13,268 nucleotides of DNA from an uncultured Oscillospiraceae bacterium (lineage in GTDB: Bacteria; Bacillota; Clostridia; Oscillospirales; Oscillospiraceae): positions 1 to 13,268 of the forward strand of contig CAKTQE010000060.1 of assembly GCA_934593275.1 (NCBI GenBank), written 5' to 3'. Each line of letters opens with the position of its first letter. The stretch's first letter is position 1. Shown here in pieces: positions 1 to 7,129 of this stretch. The notes under the pieces are model-generated. The model had not been told where the DNA came from. It saw only the letters and a program-made list of their open reading frames with translations, and ran no database searches. Both the position numbers and the translations under genes were made by a program.

Positions 1-491
1 ATGCCGGAGAGGATCTGCTCGGTCATGTACTTGGTCCAGCCGTAGGGGTTGGTGCAGCCGCCGGTACGGGAGGTCTCCCGCAGGGGCATTTCGTTGTCAG
101 CGGTGTAAACCGTGGCGGAGGAGGAGAAGATGATGTTCTTCATGCCCACTTCTTTCATGACCTTGGTCAGCACCAGGGTGGAATTCAGGTTGTTGTCATA
201 GTATTCCCAGGGCTTGGCAACACTTTCGCCAACGGCTTTCAGGCCCGCGAAGTGGATCACGCAGTCGATGTCATTTTCCCCGAAAATCTTTTGCAGCAGG
301 GCCTCGTCCCGCACGTCACCCTCATAGAATTTCAGGGTCTTGCCGGTGAGCTTCTGCACCCGGTTCAGGCTTTCGGGGTTGGAATTGCACAGATTGTCAA
401 TGACGACCACGCCATAACCGTTTTCCAGCAGCTCCAGACAGGTATGGGAGCCGATATAACCGGCACCGCCGGTAACCAGTACGTTCTTCAT
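1..491 (-). CDS. galE: UDP-glucose 4-epimerase, N-terminal part (cut by window edge)
   Basis: GalE interconverts UDP-glucose and UDP-galactose in the cytoplasm using bound NAD, feeding the Leloir pathway and surface polysaccharide synthesis. The first 163 codons are visible. They show the Rossmann NAD-binding motif GGAGYIG at residues 8-14, the acidic NAD-ribose region VVVIDNL near residue 30, the FAGLKAVGES block near 85, the SSSATVY block that supplies the catalytic serine near 123, and NPYGWTK with catalytic Y150 and K154. These positions agree within a residue with E. coli GalE (S124, Y149, K153). The ATG start at 491 follows AAGGAGG by 7 nt. The C-terminal half, which binds the sugar, is beyond the window; the family is about 330-340 residues long. 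It has its own promoter and lies after the terminator of the SGNH operon, so it is a separate transcript. Family assignment is firm. Confidence 0.96.
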   Translation of the reverse strand, partial: MKNVLVTGGAGYIGSHTCLELLENGYGVVVIDNLCNSNPESLNRVQKLTGKTLKFYEGDVRDEALLQKIFGENDIDCVIHFAGLKAVGESVAKPWEYYDNNLNSTLVLTKVMKEVGMKNIIFSSSATVYTADNEMPLRETSRTGGCTNPYGWTKYMTEQILSG

Positions 492-520
492 GAAAGAACC
501 TCCTTTTGATTGGTAACTAT

Positions 521-549
521 ATTTTAGTACAGAATGATAAAAATTGCAA
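521..549 (-). promoter_or_regulatory. galE promoter (sigma-A type)
   Basis: On the minus strand TTGCAA (544-549) is separated by exactly 17 bp from TAAAAT (521-526), about 30 bp upstream of the galE start and just after the terminator of the preceding operon. The predicted 5' leader is about 20 nt and holds only the AAGGAGG ribosome site at roughly 499-505. Assigned by consensus match and position. Confidence 0.65.
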
Positions 550-612
550 TGTCTGTTTGGTAAAATCCTGTATAAAAAAAGAAAAACCCGGGGATGCACC
601 GCCACTCCGTCC

Positions 613-652
613 AAAAAAGAGGATATGTCCCTACACTGAAAGACATATCCTC
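613..652 (-). terminator. Intrinsic terminator of the rsmG/SGNH operon
   Basis: Reading on the minus strand, a perfect 11-bp stem GAGGATATGTC / GACATATCCTC (642-652 with 619-629) encloses a 12-nt loop. It is followed at once by six U residues (613-618). It begins 7 bp beyond the stop of the last SGNH gene and precedes the galE promoter, so it should end the operon transcript. The stem is less GC-rich than a textbook terminator, but stem, loop and U-run are all present. Confidence 0.85.
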
Positions 653-659
653 TGTCGTT

Positions 660-1619
660 TTACGCTTCTCCACCGGCCTGTTTTTCCTGGATGCGCTGGG
701 GCAGGGTTTCCAGGTCCTGGGTCCAGCTTTCGTAGGCGGGGTCTGCCCGGTGGTCCGGGAGGGGGCAGTTCTGGGTGAGCCAGGTGCCGAGCCACTGGGT
801 GTTCTTTTGTGCGCCCCAGTAGTTCAGGTGGTCTCCCCGGTCGTAGGTGTCGGTCATCCAGTCGATGCCCAGATCCAGCAGATTTCCGTCCAAGTAGACG
901 ATGCCAAAGTCTCTGGCCAGGTCTTCCATGGTGTTGTGCCGCCGGACGGTCCAGTTCATGGGGCTGGGGACGCTGTATAAGATCAGCTGGATGTCCTTTT
1001 CGGCGCAAAGGTCATAGATTTTCCGGAAAGACTCCATATTGGCCTGGCTCAGCGGCTCCCATTCGTTCATAGGGGCCATGTAGCCCGTCAGGTCCTCCAA
1101 AGGCTCCGTATCCGTCAGCAGGTGGTAGCCCCGGTCCGGGTAGGCCCCGGTGTACAGGGGGGCTTCCAGATCCCGAAGGCTCAGGCTCTTCCACCGGTCA
1201 TGGTGCCGCAGCACCGGAAGCAGCCGCTGGGCGTAGGGTTCCAGCAGATCCCGCCGGGCATAGACCCGGTACAGCACGTTGGTTTCCAGCACCAGGGCCT
1301 TAGGGGTCTGCTTGGTCAGGGCGGTTTCCAAGAACCACACCGTTTCATAGGGCTTCTGGTCCACACTGGCGCAGACGAAAGAGGCGATGCCCTGGTTTTT
1401 CCACAGTTCCAGAGGGACAAAGCCGGAATAGGCCTCGCTGTCCCCCAAAAACAGCAGATCAATGGAATTTTCCGGCTGGGACAGCAGGGGCGTAGGGTCT
1501 GTATCCAGCCGCCCCGCGGCGGCGGTATTGTCCTTGGGCAGAAACACCGGACCCAGGGCCGTCAGCACCAGGACCAGCACCAGGAGAAACAGCCCATCTT
1601 TCATTATTCTTTTTCCCAA
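660..1619 (-). CDS. Membrane-anchored SGNH/GDSL-type protein, paralog 4
   Basis: This 319-aa protein is the last of four tandem paralogs. A hydrophobic signal anchor (about residues 8-27) is followed by FLPKDNT, so the rest should lie outside the membrane. SGNH-type blocks are visible: FLGDSEAY with candidate nucleophile S61, VLETNVLY at 109-116, HHDRWK at 139-144, LYSVPSP near 214-220, and YDRGDHLNYWGA with candidate D260 and H264. The C-terminus ends with the shared D-P-x-Y-x-x-W-x-x-D-L-E motif. The start is taken as TTG at 1619, with AAGGAG about 10 nt upstream; the resulting MGKRI matches the MxKRI opening of paralogs 1 and 3. An ATG at 1604 is the alternative. It lies 20 bp after paralog 3. 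Proteins with this architecture often act as acyl transferases or esterases in surface glycan O-acylation, but its substrate cannot be read here. Confidence 0.85.
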   Translation of the reverse strand: MGKRIMKDGLFLLVLVLVLTALGPVFLPKDNTAAAGRLDTDPTPLLSQPENSIDLLFLGDSEAYSGFVPLELWKNQGIASFVCASVDQKPYETVWFLETALTKQTPKALVLETNVLYRVYARRDLLEPYAQRLLPVLRHHDRWKSLSLRDLEAPLYTGAYPDRGYHLLTDTEPLEDLTGYMAPMNEWEPLSQANMESFRKIYDLCAEKDIQLILYSVPSPMNWTVRRHNTMEDLARDFGIVYLDGNLLDLGIDWMTDTYDRGDHLNYWGAQKNTQWLGTWLTQNCPLPDHRADPAYESWTQDLETLPQRIQEKQAGGEA

Positions 1620-1639
1620 AGAGTGGTTGCTCCTTCCGT

Positions 1640-2590
1640 TTACAATGTATCTTCCGCGGCGGCAGCCAAGGCGGTAAACCGCTCATAATCCCGGTGCCAA
1701 CGCTCATATTTTTCATCTTCCCGGCGGTCTTCCAGGCCGTAACCCTCCAGCAGACAGCCCAGGAACGCACTGGTCTTTTCCGCCCCCTGATCATTCAGGT
1801 GGTCTCCGCCGTCCAGGGTATCCCGGGACCAATCCAGCCCCAAGTCCTCCCGGTTCATATCCACATAGGTCAGCCCCATTTTTTCGGAAACCGCTTCCAC
1901 CGCCCGGTGGGCAGCGTCATTCCAGTTGGCGGGGCTTGGCAGGCTGAATAGCACCAGGGTGATACCCTGGTCTCGGCACCGGTCTGCCATGCGCCCTAAA
2001 ATCCGCAGACTCTGCTCCGGGATGGGATCGTCTCCGTCCTTTGGGTCCATATAGTCCCCAGGGTCGGCAGGGGAGACGGCCTTGCGCAGATAATAGCCCC
2101 GCTCCACCATGGGATTGTCATAGCAGACAGGCTGTAGTGCCTGGGCGGGCTTTAAAAATTTCCAATTGTCGTGATATTCCAGTACCGGAATCAGCCGGGA
2201 GATCCGCCGGGTCCCGGATTCCAGAGGTGTCAGGGCCTTATACAGCTGGTGGGCCTCCAACAGCACGACCTTGGGCTGCTGATGCTTCAGGGCCGTATCC
2301 AGAAAACCGGCGGCCCCCTCCGGGTCCAAGCCTGTGGCGGCGCAGACATAACCGGTATAGCCCCGATCCCGCCAGACGGTCCAGGGGTTCACGCCGGTCA
2401 TGGCCAGACTATCCCCCAAAACCAGGTAATCCAGGGTGTTTTCCGGTTCCGCTAATATGCCGTTGGCCAGAATATCCCCCATCCCCGCCTCTGGGGTATT
2501 GTTCTTTGGCAGAAAATACAGGCTCAGCCCCCAGAGGAACACCGCCAAAAGCCCCAAAAACAGGGTACAGGACAGAATTCTTTTTTTCAA
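1640..2590 (-). CDS. Membrane-anchored SGNH/GDSL-type protein, paralog 3
   Basis: This 316-aa protein has an N-terminal hydrophobic anchor (about residues 5-26) followed by FLPKNNT. The SGNH-like domain has LGDSLAM with candidate nucleophile S61, VLLEAHQLY at 109-117, YHDNWK at 139-144, LFSLPSPANW near 214-223, and LDGGDHLNDQGA with candidate D260 and H264. The family's C-terminal Y-x-x-W-x-x-D-x-E motif is present. The start is TTG at 2590, preceded by GGAGG at 9 nt; no ATG gives a matching anchor. It follows paralog 2 by 15 bp and is followed by paralog 4 after 20 bp, so all are probably on one transcript. The YxxW ending and DGGDHLN block recall hypothetical SGNH proteins of Clostridia that sit beside MBOAT acyltransferases, which is a recollection rather than a search result. 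Catalytic activity is inferred. Confidence 0.86.
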   Translation of the reverse strand: MKKRILSCTLFLGLLAVFLWGLSLYFLPKNNTPEAGMGDILANGILAEPENTLDYLVLGDSLAMTGVNPWTVWRDRGYTGYVCAATGLDPEGAAGFLDTALKHQQPKVVLLEAHQLYKALTPLESGTRRISRLIPVLEYHDNWKFLKPAQALQPVCYDNPMVERGYYLRKAVSPADPGDYMDPKDGDDPIPEQSLRILGRMADRCRDQGITLVLFSLPSPANWNDAAHRAVEAVSEKMGLTYVDMNREDLGLDWSRDTLDGGDHLNDQGAEKTSAFLGCLLEGYGLEDRREDEKYERWHRDYERFTALAAAAEDTL

Positions 2591-2605
2591 AAGTATTTTC
2601 CTCCG

Positions 2606-3580
2606 TTACGGTGTAAATTCTTCCGCCAGGGGTTTTACGGTGGTTTCCACCCAGTTGTGGAATGTTTCTAAGTCCTCGTTCCACCCCGCATAGGCCGGGT
2701 CCTGCCGCCGGTCCGGGAGCAGGCCGGTGCCGGCAAGGTAGTCGCCCAGTCGGGCGGTTACTTTGGTGCCGCCCAGATAATTCAGGTGGTTGCCCCCATC
2801 GGTGGAGTCCCTCTGCCAGTCAATGGCCAGGTCTTCCAGGTTCAAATCCCAATAGGGAATTCCCAGTTGGTCCGCGGCGGCCTGGGTACCCAGGTGCTTC
2901 CCCCAATCCCAGCTGTACTGGCTGGGGATGCTGAACAGAATCAGCTGGGCACCGATTTCCCGGCAGCGGTTCTGAATTTTTTCCAGATACTCCATACATA
3001 CCGGGTCCACGGGATTCAGTTCCTTGTCCCGGGCCATATAGTCGGTGGCTTCACAGCTCTTTTGCACAAAGTCGGCGTAGAAGCCCCGGTAGGAATTTTT
3101 GCTGGTGTAGTGGGGCAAGGAGAAAGGATTTAGTCCTCCGGCACGCTTCCAGCTGTCGTGGTATTGCAGCACGGGAATGAGGGGCAGCCCCAGATCCTCC
3201 AGAATCAGGTCCCGGGAAATGGGCTGGTACAGCTCATAAGCTTCCAGCAGCACCACTTTCGGGTTCTGGGTCCGGGTGAACCGCTCCAGATAGTACAGGC
3301 CCTTGGTCAGTGCCTGGTTGGGTCCGCAAACACTGTAGCCGCAGATGCCCCGGTCCTCCCACAGCTCCGGCTGCACCAGAGCATTGGCAGTCAGACTGTC
3401 CCCCAGGGCCAGCAGGTCCAGGGTGTTTTCCGGCTCGGAAAGATAGCCGCTGGCATAGCTTTCCAACCGCTGCATCCCCGCGGCCTCGGTATTGTTCTTG
3501 GGCAGAAAAACCCAGGAGGCCCCCAGAAGCACCAGACCCAGAAAACATAAAAACAGTATGGAACGCATCACTTTTCCCAT
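2606..3580 (-). CDS. Membrane-anchored SGNH/GDSL-type protein, paralog 2
   Basis: This 324-aa protein has an anchor at about residues 6-26, then FLPKNNT. The catalytic blocks are ALGDSLTA with S62, VLLEAYELY at 110-118, YHDSWK at 140-145, LFSIPSQYSW, and TDGGNHLNYLGG with D261 and H265. Here the residue before His is Asn, whereas the other three copies have Asp. The invariant acid in D-x-G-[DN]-H is therefore the first Asp, which is the better catalytic candidate. The start is ATG at 3580, which shares its A with the TAA stop of paralog 1 (TAATG); GGAGG lies 6 nt upstream. A 40-codon longer reading frame exists but would run back inside paralog 1, without an anchor at its N-terminus, and was rejected. 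The 1-bp overlap points to translational coupling. Function is likely glycan O-acylation or deacylation, by inference. Confidence 0.87.
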   Translation of the reverse strand: MGKVMRSILFLCFLGLVLLGASWVFLPKNNTEAAGMQRLESYASGYLSEPENTLDLLALGDSLTANALVQPELWEDRGICGYSVCGPNQALTKGLYYLERFTRTQNPKVVLLEAYELYQPISRDLILEDLGLPLIPVLQYHDSWKRAGGLNPFSLPHYTSKNSYRGFYADFVQKSCEATDYMARDKELNPVDPVCMEYLEKIQNRCREIGAQLILFSIPSQYSWDWGKHLGTQAAADQLGIPYWDLNLEDLAIDWQRDSTDGGNHLNYLGGTKVTARLGDYLAGTGLLPDRRQDPAYAGWNEDLETFHNWVETTVKPLAEEFTP

Positions 3581-4491
3581 TACGATCCTCCCATCCGGGC
3601 CGAAGCCCCCGCCGTTTCTCGGGGTTCTTCCCGGTCCGGGAACAGGCCGGTGTCCGCCAGGTAGGCGGCCAGATACCGGCTGACCTTTTTGGCCCCCCAT
3701 TCGTTCAGGTGGTCGCCGCCGTCCAGGCAGTCGGTCTGCCAGTCCAGGCCCACCTGTTCCAGATTCATATCCAGGTAATGAAGCCCCAGTTCCTCCGCCA
3801 TGGCCGCCACCTGCCGGTGTCGTTCCTGATTCCAGACCGCGGCATTGGGTACGCTGATGAGCAGCAATTGGGCCTCATGCTTTCGGCAAAGGGATTGCAG
3901 CGACTCCAGCATCCTTTGGGAGGACTCCGGAATGGGGGCCGGGACCTGAGGATCGACCATATATTGCTCCGTGGCCGCCGGGCCTACTTCCTGACTGGAA
4001 AAATGTCCCCAACCATCGTGCCGCCAGGTCCAGTGGGGCCATTGGGTCAGAGTTTTGGGGTTCATGGTTTTCCAGTTGTCATGGTCCCGGAACACCGTGA
4101 GCCGAGATTGGACCCGCTCCAGGGCAGGCTCCTCCGGGGACATCTCCCGGTAGAGTACATTGGCTTCCAGCAGTACCAGCCTGGGGGACTGGCAGCTAAA
4201 AAACCGTTCCAGGTAGCTTCTGCTCTGGGCCAGGGTCTGCAAGGGAACAGAGCAATTGTAGCCAGGGATGCCCTGCTCCTCTAAAATGACCTTGGGGGCT
4301 AGACCGAAAAGGGTCAGGCTGTCTCCCAAAATCACATAATCGAAGCTGTTTTCCGGCTCTGCCACAAAGGCACTGGACGAGGGGACCCGCAGTCCTTCAT
4401 TGCTTCTGGGGCAGAAGACCCAGCCCGCTCCCAGCAGCAGCAAGGCCAGCAGCCCCAGAAAAACGGCGCAGGCTCCTATTCTTTTGGTCAT
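3580..4491 (-). CDS. Membrane-anchored SGNH/GDSL-type protein, paralog 1 (divergent C-terminus)
   Basis: This 303-aa protein is the first and shortest of the four. It opens with MTKRI and a hydrophobic anchor (about residues 6-26). It carries ILGDSLTL with S58, VLLEANVLY at 106-114, DHDNWK at 136-141, LISVPNAAVW near 211-220, and LDGGDHLNEWGA with D257 and H261. After FPDREEP the C-terminus leaves the family pattern: the Y-x-x-W-x-x-D-x-E motif of paralogs 2-4 is missing and is replaced by a short low-complexity tail that ends in the TAATG junction. The motif is not seen in the overlapping frame, so this looks like a true truncation rather than a recent frameshift. It starts 15 bp after rsmG with only a G-rich, weak ribosome site, so it may depend on coupling to rsmG translation. 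Membrane-anchored surface enzyme by inference. Confidence 0.86.
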   Translation of the reverse strand: MTKRIGACAVFLGLLALLLLGAGWVFCPRSNEGLRVPSSSAFVAEPENSFDYVILGDSLTLFGLAPKVILEEQGIPGYNCSVPLQTLAQSRSYLERFFSCQSPRLVLLEANVLYREMSPEEPALERVQSRLTVFRDHDNWKTMNPKTLTQWPHWTWRHDGWGHFSSQEVGPAATEQYMVDPQVPAPIPESSQRMLESLQSLCRKHEAQLLLISVPNAAVWNQERHRQVAAMAEELGLHYLDMNLEQVGLDWQTDCLDGGDHLNEWGAKKVSRYLAAYLADTGLFPDREEPRETAGASARMGGS

Positions 4492-4506
4492 CCGTCAGCC
4501 CCCCGA

Positions 4507-5217
4507 TCACAGCGGAGCCTGTTTGATTTTGGCATAACGCCGGGGGTAGGCCTTGGGGGTGGGGGCGATTTTTCGCAGGACGATCACCGCGTGGTCCGCG
4601 CCCTCCACGTCAAAGTGGGTCACGGATTCTTTTTGAAGACCCAGCTTTTTCATGGCCCCCGCGCACTCGGCCAGTTCCTCCCCCGCGGCGGCTCCTTTCA
4701 GGGCCACCACCGCCCCGCCGACTTTCACATAGGGGGCCAGCAGTTCCAGGAGGATATTGAGTCTGGCCACCGCCCGACTCACGGCAACGTCATAGCTTTC
4801 CCGGCAGGTTTCCACCGCCTCCTCGGCTCTGGCGGTGACGCACCGGGCCGGGACGTTCAGCTGGGGCAGCACCGTTTCCAGCCAGTGGACCCGCTTGCCC
4901 AGACTGTCCAGCAGTGTGACGCTGGTATTGGGGCAGGCAATGGCCAGCGGTACCCCGGGAAAGCCCGCGCCGCAGCCCACGTCAATGAGGGTTTTACCCT
5001 CCAAATCCATGCAGTGCATTACCGTAAGACTGTCCAGCAGGTGGAGCCGTGCCACCTGGGCAGGCTCTGTAATGGCTGTCAGGTTCATGACCTTGTTTTG
5101 TTCGATGACCGCCTCGCCAAAGGCGCAGAGGGTATCCTTGGTTTCTTCCGAAAGTGCCGGGGAAAACCCGGGAAGCCCCTGATCCAGGGCGTTTTTCATC
5201 TCTTCTCTGATTTCCAT
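4507..5217 (-). CDS. rsmG: 16S rRNA (guanine-527-N7)-methyltransferase
   Basis: RsmG (GidB) is a cytoplasmic S-adenosylmethionine-dependent enzyme that methylates N7 of G527 in the 530 loop of 16S rRNA; loss of it gives low-level streptomycin resistance in several bacteria. The 236-aa protein has the normal family length. It shows NLTAI (45-49), H-x-x-DSL (59-64), the SAM motif LIDVGCGAGFPG (77-88), the acidic LLD motif (102-104), SRAV (147-150) and LKG (173-175), ending in a basic K-I-K tail. ATG at 5217 follows AAGGAG by 5 nt. The upstream gene ends 11 bp before, and its TAA overlaps the edge of this ribosome site, which suggests coupling. In many Firmicutes rsmG sits by mnmG or parAB/noc; here it lies instead between a DUF3810 gene and a surface-enzyme cluster. 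Confidence 0.96.
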   Translation of the reverse strand: MEIREEMKNALDQGLPGFSPALSEETKDTLCAFGEAVIEQNKVMNLTAITEPAQVARLHLLDSLTVMHCMDLEGKTLIDVGCGAGFPGVPLAIACPNTSVTLLDSLGKRVHWLETVLPQLNVPARCVTARAEEAVETCRESYDVAVSRAVARLNILLELLAPYVKVGGAVVALKGAAAGEELAECAGAMKKLGLQKESVTHFDVEGADHAVIVLRKIAPTPKAYPRRYAKIKQAPL

Positions 5218-5228
5218 CTGGTCTCCTT

Positions 5229-6398
5229 TTACCTTGCGTTGACGATGCCCGTCAAGTCCACCTGGGTCTTGTCCAGGGGGTCAAAGGGGTTTTCCTCCAC
5301 TGCCAGACTGGGCAGCAGAATTTCCTGGATGTGCCAGCTGACCAGCAGATCGCAGACCTCCCCGTAGGAGGCAAGGCCGGAGCTGTCGCCGCTGGTTTGC
5401 AGATACGTGCTGTTCACCTTGTCTCCCACCTTGGTGGCGGTCTCGTTTTTCCGGGTCCGGTAGAACGAATCGTACTGGATCATGTCAAATTTCAGATAGT
5501 CGCTGACTCCGGCCTCCACCCGGTTCCGGGCTTCCACCGCGGCGTTCCCCGGCACGGTGCCGAGAGCCGCCAGACAGTACCGGTAGGCCATAAAGTAGCC
5601 TGAATACTGGAACTGGGGGTCGGGATTGTTGATGGCTGCCAGGAAAGCGGCAAAGTTGGCATCCCGCTCGTAGGCGATGCACATCCGGTGGGCCATTTCG
5701 TGGCACATGGTAAAGGGCAGACTCACATCCGGGGCCTGGGGATTCACCGCCGCCTCCCCCGTCAGGGCAAAGGTGAAGCCTGTAATGCCCATGGAGGTGT
5801 ACATATTGGACCAGCCCAGCTTCTTTACCGGCAGGGTAGACCCGGCAAATACCGGGTAGTGCTTTTCATAGGTCAGCACCCGGAAGCCCTCTCCCGCAAG
5901 AGAAGCCAACTCCTCAAAGGTCCGGAAGCTGACGGCACCGGTGCTGTCTCTGGGGATTTGGGTAGCCAGGACGTTGGCCTCATTCCGGTAATACTCCGTG
6001 GCCTCCGTCAGTTCTTCCAGGGTGTAGGCCGAGGTATCCAGCCGCAGATCCTCCGCAATGGGCCCGGCGTAATAGTTGAGGCCATAGGTCGCGGTATGCA
6101 GGCAGTAAATGCAGGAACACACCGCCAGCACCCAGCCAAACCACTGCACCGGATTCCACTTGAGCACCAACATCAGCACCAGACTGGTCAGCACCAGCAC
6201 CCCCAGAGCCACCGCCAATACCTGCCACAGGCAAAAGCTCACCTGCCCGCTCCACTGGGCCAGCATGGTCTGGGCGGTTCTGGTCACATAGGGATAAATC
6301 ATATCCACCAGTTCCGAAAACCGCTTGCCGTAAGCCATAAGTACCGCCGTAATGGCTCCAAAAATACCGGCGGCCAGATATCCACGTAAATATTTCAA
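5229..6398 (-). CDS. DUF3810-type membrane protein with HExxH zinc motif
   Basis: This 389-aa protein has three hydrophobic segments near its N-terminus (about residues 5-22, 55-80 and 86-101). A soluble domain of about 280 residues follows. It carries CHEMAHRMCIAYERDAN, with H233, E234 and H237 forming an HExxH zinc site and E244 in YERDAN as the likely third ligand. Layout and motif fit the DUF3810 family, which is found in Firmicutes and Bacteroidetes and looks like a membrane metallopeptidase of unknown substrate. The start is TTG at 6398, chosen because AAGGAGG stands 8 nt upstream and the anchor follows directly. It opens the operon with rsmG and the SGNH genes. The soluble domain probably faces outward, but the topology is not certain. 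Peptidase activity is inferred from the motif alone. Confidence 0.85.
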   Translation of the reverse strand: MKYLRGYLAAGIFGAITAVLMAYGKRFSELVDMIYPYVTRTAQTMLAQWSGQVSFCLWQVLAVALGVLVLTSLVLMLVLKWNPVQWFGWVLAVCSCIYCLHTATYGLNYYAGPIAEDLRLDTSAYTLEELTEATEYYRNEANVLATQIPRDSTGAVSFRTFEELASLAGEGFRVLTYEKHYPVFAGSTLPVKKLGWSNMYTSMGITGFTFALTGEAAVNPQAPDVSLPFTMCHEMAHRMCIAYERDANFAAFLAAINNPDPQFQYSGYFMAYRYCLAALGTVPGNAAVEARNRVEAGVSDYLKFDMIQYDSFYRTRKNETATKVGDKVNSTYLQTSGDSSGLASYGEVCDLLVSWHIQEILLPSLAVEENPFDPLDKTQVDLTGIVNAR

Positions 6399-6505
6399 AG
6401 GATGCCCCTCCTTAAGCGCAAAATATCTATCCAGAAAATTTCTGATTCGTTCCCCAAAAGCCGCCCAGCCAGAGAGAAAGTGTTCAGAATCTTCCTAAGT
6501 ACCTT

Positions 6506-6524
6506 AGTATAACACATTTGTCAA
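6506..6524 (-). promoter_or_regulatory. Probable promoter of the DUF3810-rsmG-SGNH operon
   Basis: On the minus strand an extended -10 box TGTTATACT (6506-6514) lies in AT-rich sequence upstream of the DUF3810 gene. The TTGACA at 6519-6524 is too close to serve as the -35 of this -10 box. The properly spaced hexamer (CAGACA) is poor, so the extended -10 probably carries the recognition. The predicted leader is about 100 nt. I see no riboswitch or T-box in it. Confidence 0.45.
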
Positions 6525-6613
6525 CGATTGTCTGCACCTTATTCTTTAAAATTTTTAAAAACACAAACAAAAAACGCACCGCAACCCGGGGAGCGGGCAG
6601 CGGCACGAAATCA

Positions 6614-6646
6614 AATTGACAATGCACAATTGACAATGGACAATTG
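6614..6646 (+). repeat. AATTGACAATG-type short repeat, copy 1
   Basis: Tandem units AATTGACAATG, spaced by CAC or GAC, end in CAATTG. The reverse complement of this array recurs at 7604-7635 on the other side of the island. Reverse-frame peptides of the type NCPLSIVHCQF are a familiar spurious product of this repeat in bacterial genomes. Confidence 0.7.
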
Positions 6647-6770
6647 TGCGTTTTTGGGGTCGTTCCGTGTATCCGCATGGGCTGTATTTTTCACCTTTTT
6701 CCGCATTTTTTCGGATGCAAAACAATGATAGAAACGTTCAATATAGGGCAATACGAAACAATTGTATTGT

Positions 6771-6901
6771 AGGGGCGGCAACCTGCCGCCCGCCACGTGG
6801 CAAATACAACCTGTGCCGATGAATGGTATAACCCAATACACGGAACAATGTAGCGGCGATGATTCATCGCCACTCCAGCCCCGGCGAGGGGCTGGCCCCG
6901 T
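6771..6901 (+). repeat. Interspersed hairpin repeat, module A copy 1
   Basis: Module A is about 130 bp and carries three short hairpins in a row. They are GGGCGGCA/TGCCGCCC with a 3-nt loop (6773-6791), GGCGATGA/TCATCGCC around a single T (6855-6871), and CCAGCCCC/GGGGCTGG around GGCGA (6875-6895). CCACGTGG lies between the first two. The same order recurs at 7278-7408 on the opposite strand and at 12906-13040 on this strand. It resembles REP/MITE-type non-coding repeats; no coding content is seen. Confidence 0.85.
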
Positions 6902-7050
6902 GGGATGCTACGGATACGAACGTCCAACGAGTGGCCTTACGGCCAATGGCGGCAGATTGCCGCCGCTACAGTGGGGGGTACCACCCGATACATGGTACAA
7001 AAGCTTCCCCGCCGGGGAAGCTGGCAGGGCGTAGCCCTGACTGATGAGGC
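6902..7050. repeat. Partial/variant hairpin repeat string
   Basis: A second run of short inverted repeats directly follows module A. GTGGCC/GGCCA lies near 6931-6946, and GGCGGCA/TGCCGCC lies with a 3-nt loop near 6948-6964. GGTACCACCCGATAC near 6978-6992 is shared with module A. A perfect 9-bp stem AGCTTCCCC/GGGGAAGCT with a 3-nt loop spans 7002-7022, and CAGGGC/GCCCTG spans 7025-7039. The pieces are those of the module A family in a different order, so this looks like a rearranged or degenerate copy. Confidence 0.65.
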
Positions 7051-7129
7051 AGCGGGGCAGCCTGAAACATTTCAGAAACAGTAGGCGAATCCGTAGAAAC
7101 GTCCCCCCGTTGTGTCATTCAGGCCTTGA

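Noticed and set aside
3581..3700. 40-codon N-terminal extension of SGNH paralog 2
   Set aside because: It overlaps paralog 1 and moves the membrane anchor inward; the TAATG start with GGAGG fits the family alignment.
3310..4284. 324-codon plus-strand open frame across the SGNH genes
   Set aside because: It lies antisense to two well-supported paralogs, has no ribosome site or recognisable domain, and reflects GC-rich codon structure.
6506..6524. TTGACA at 6519-6524 as the -35 box for the nearby TATACT
   Set aside because: The gap to the -10 is far too short; no good -10 stands 16-18 bp beyond it.
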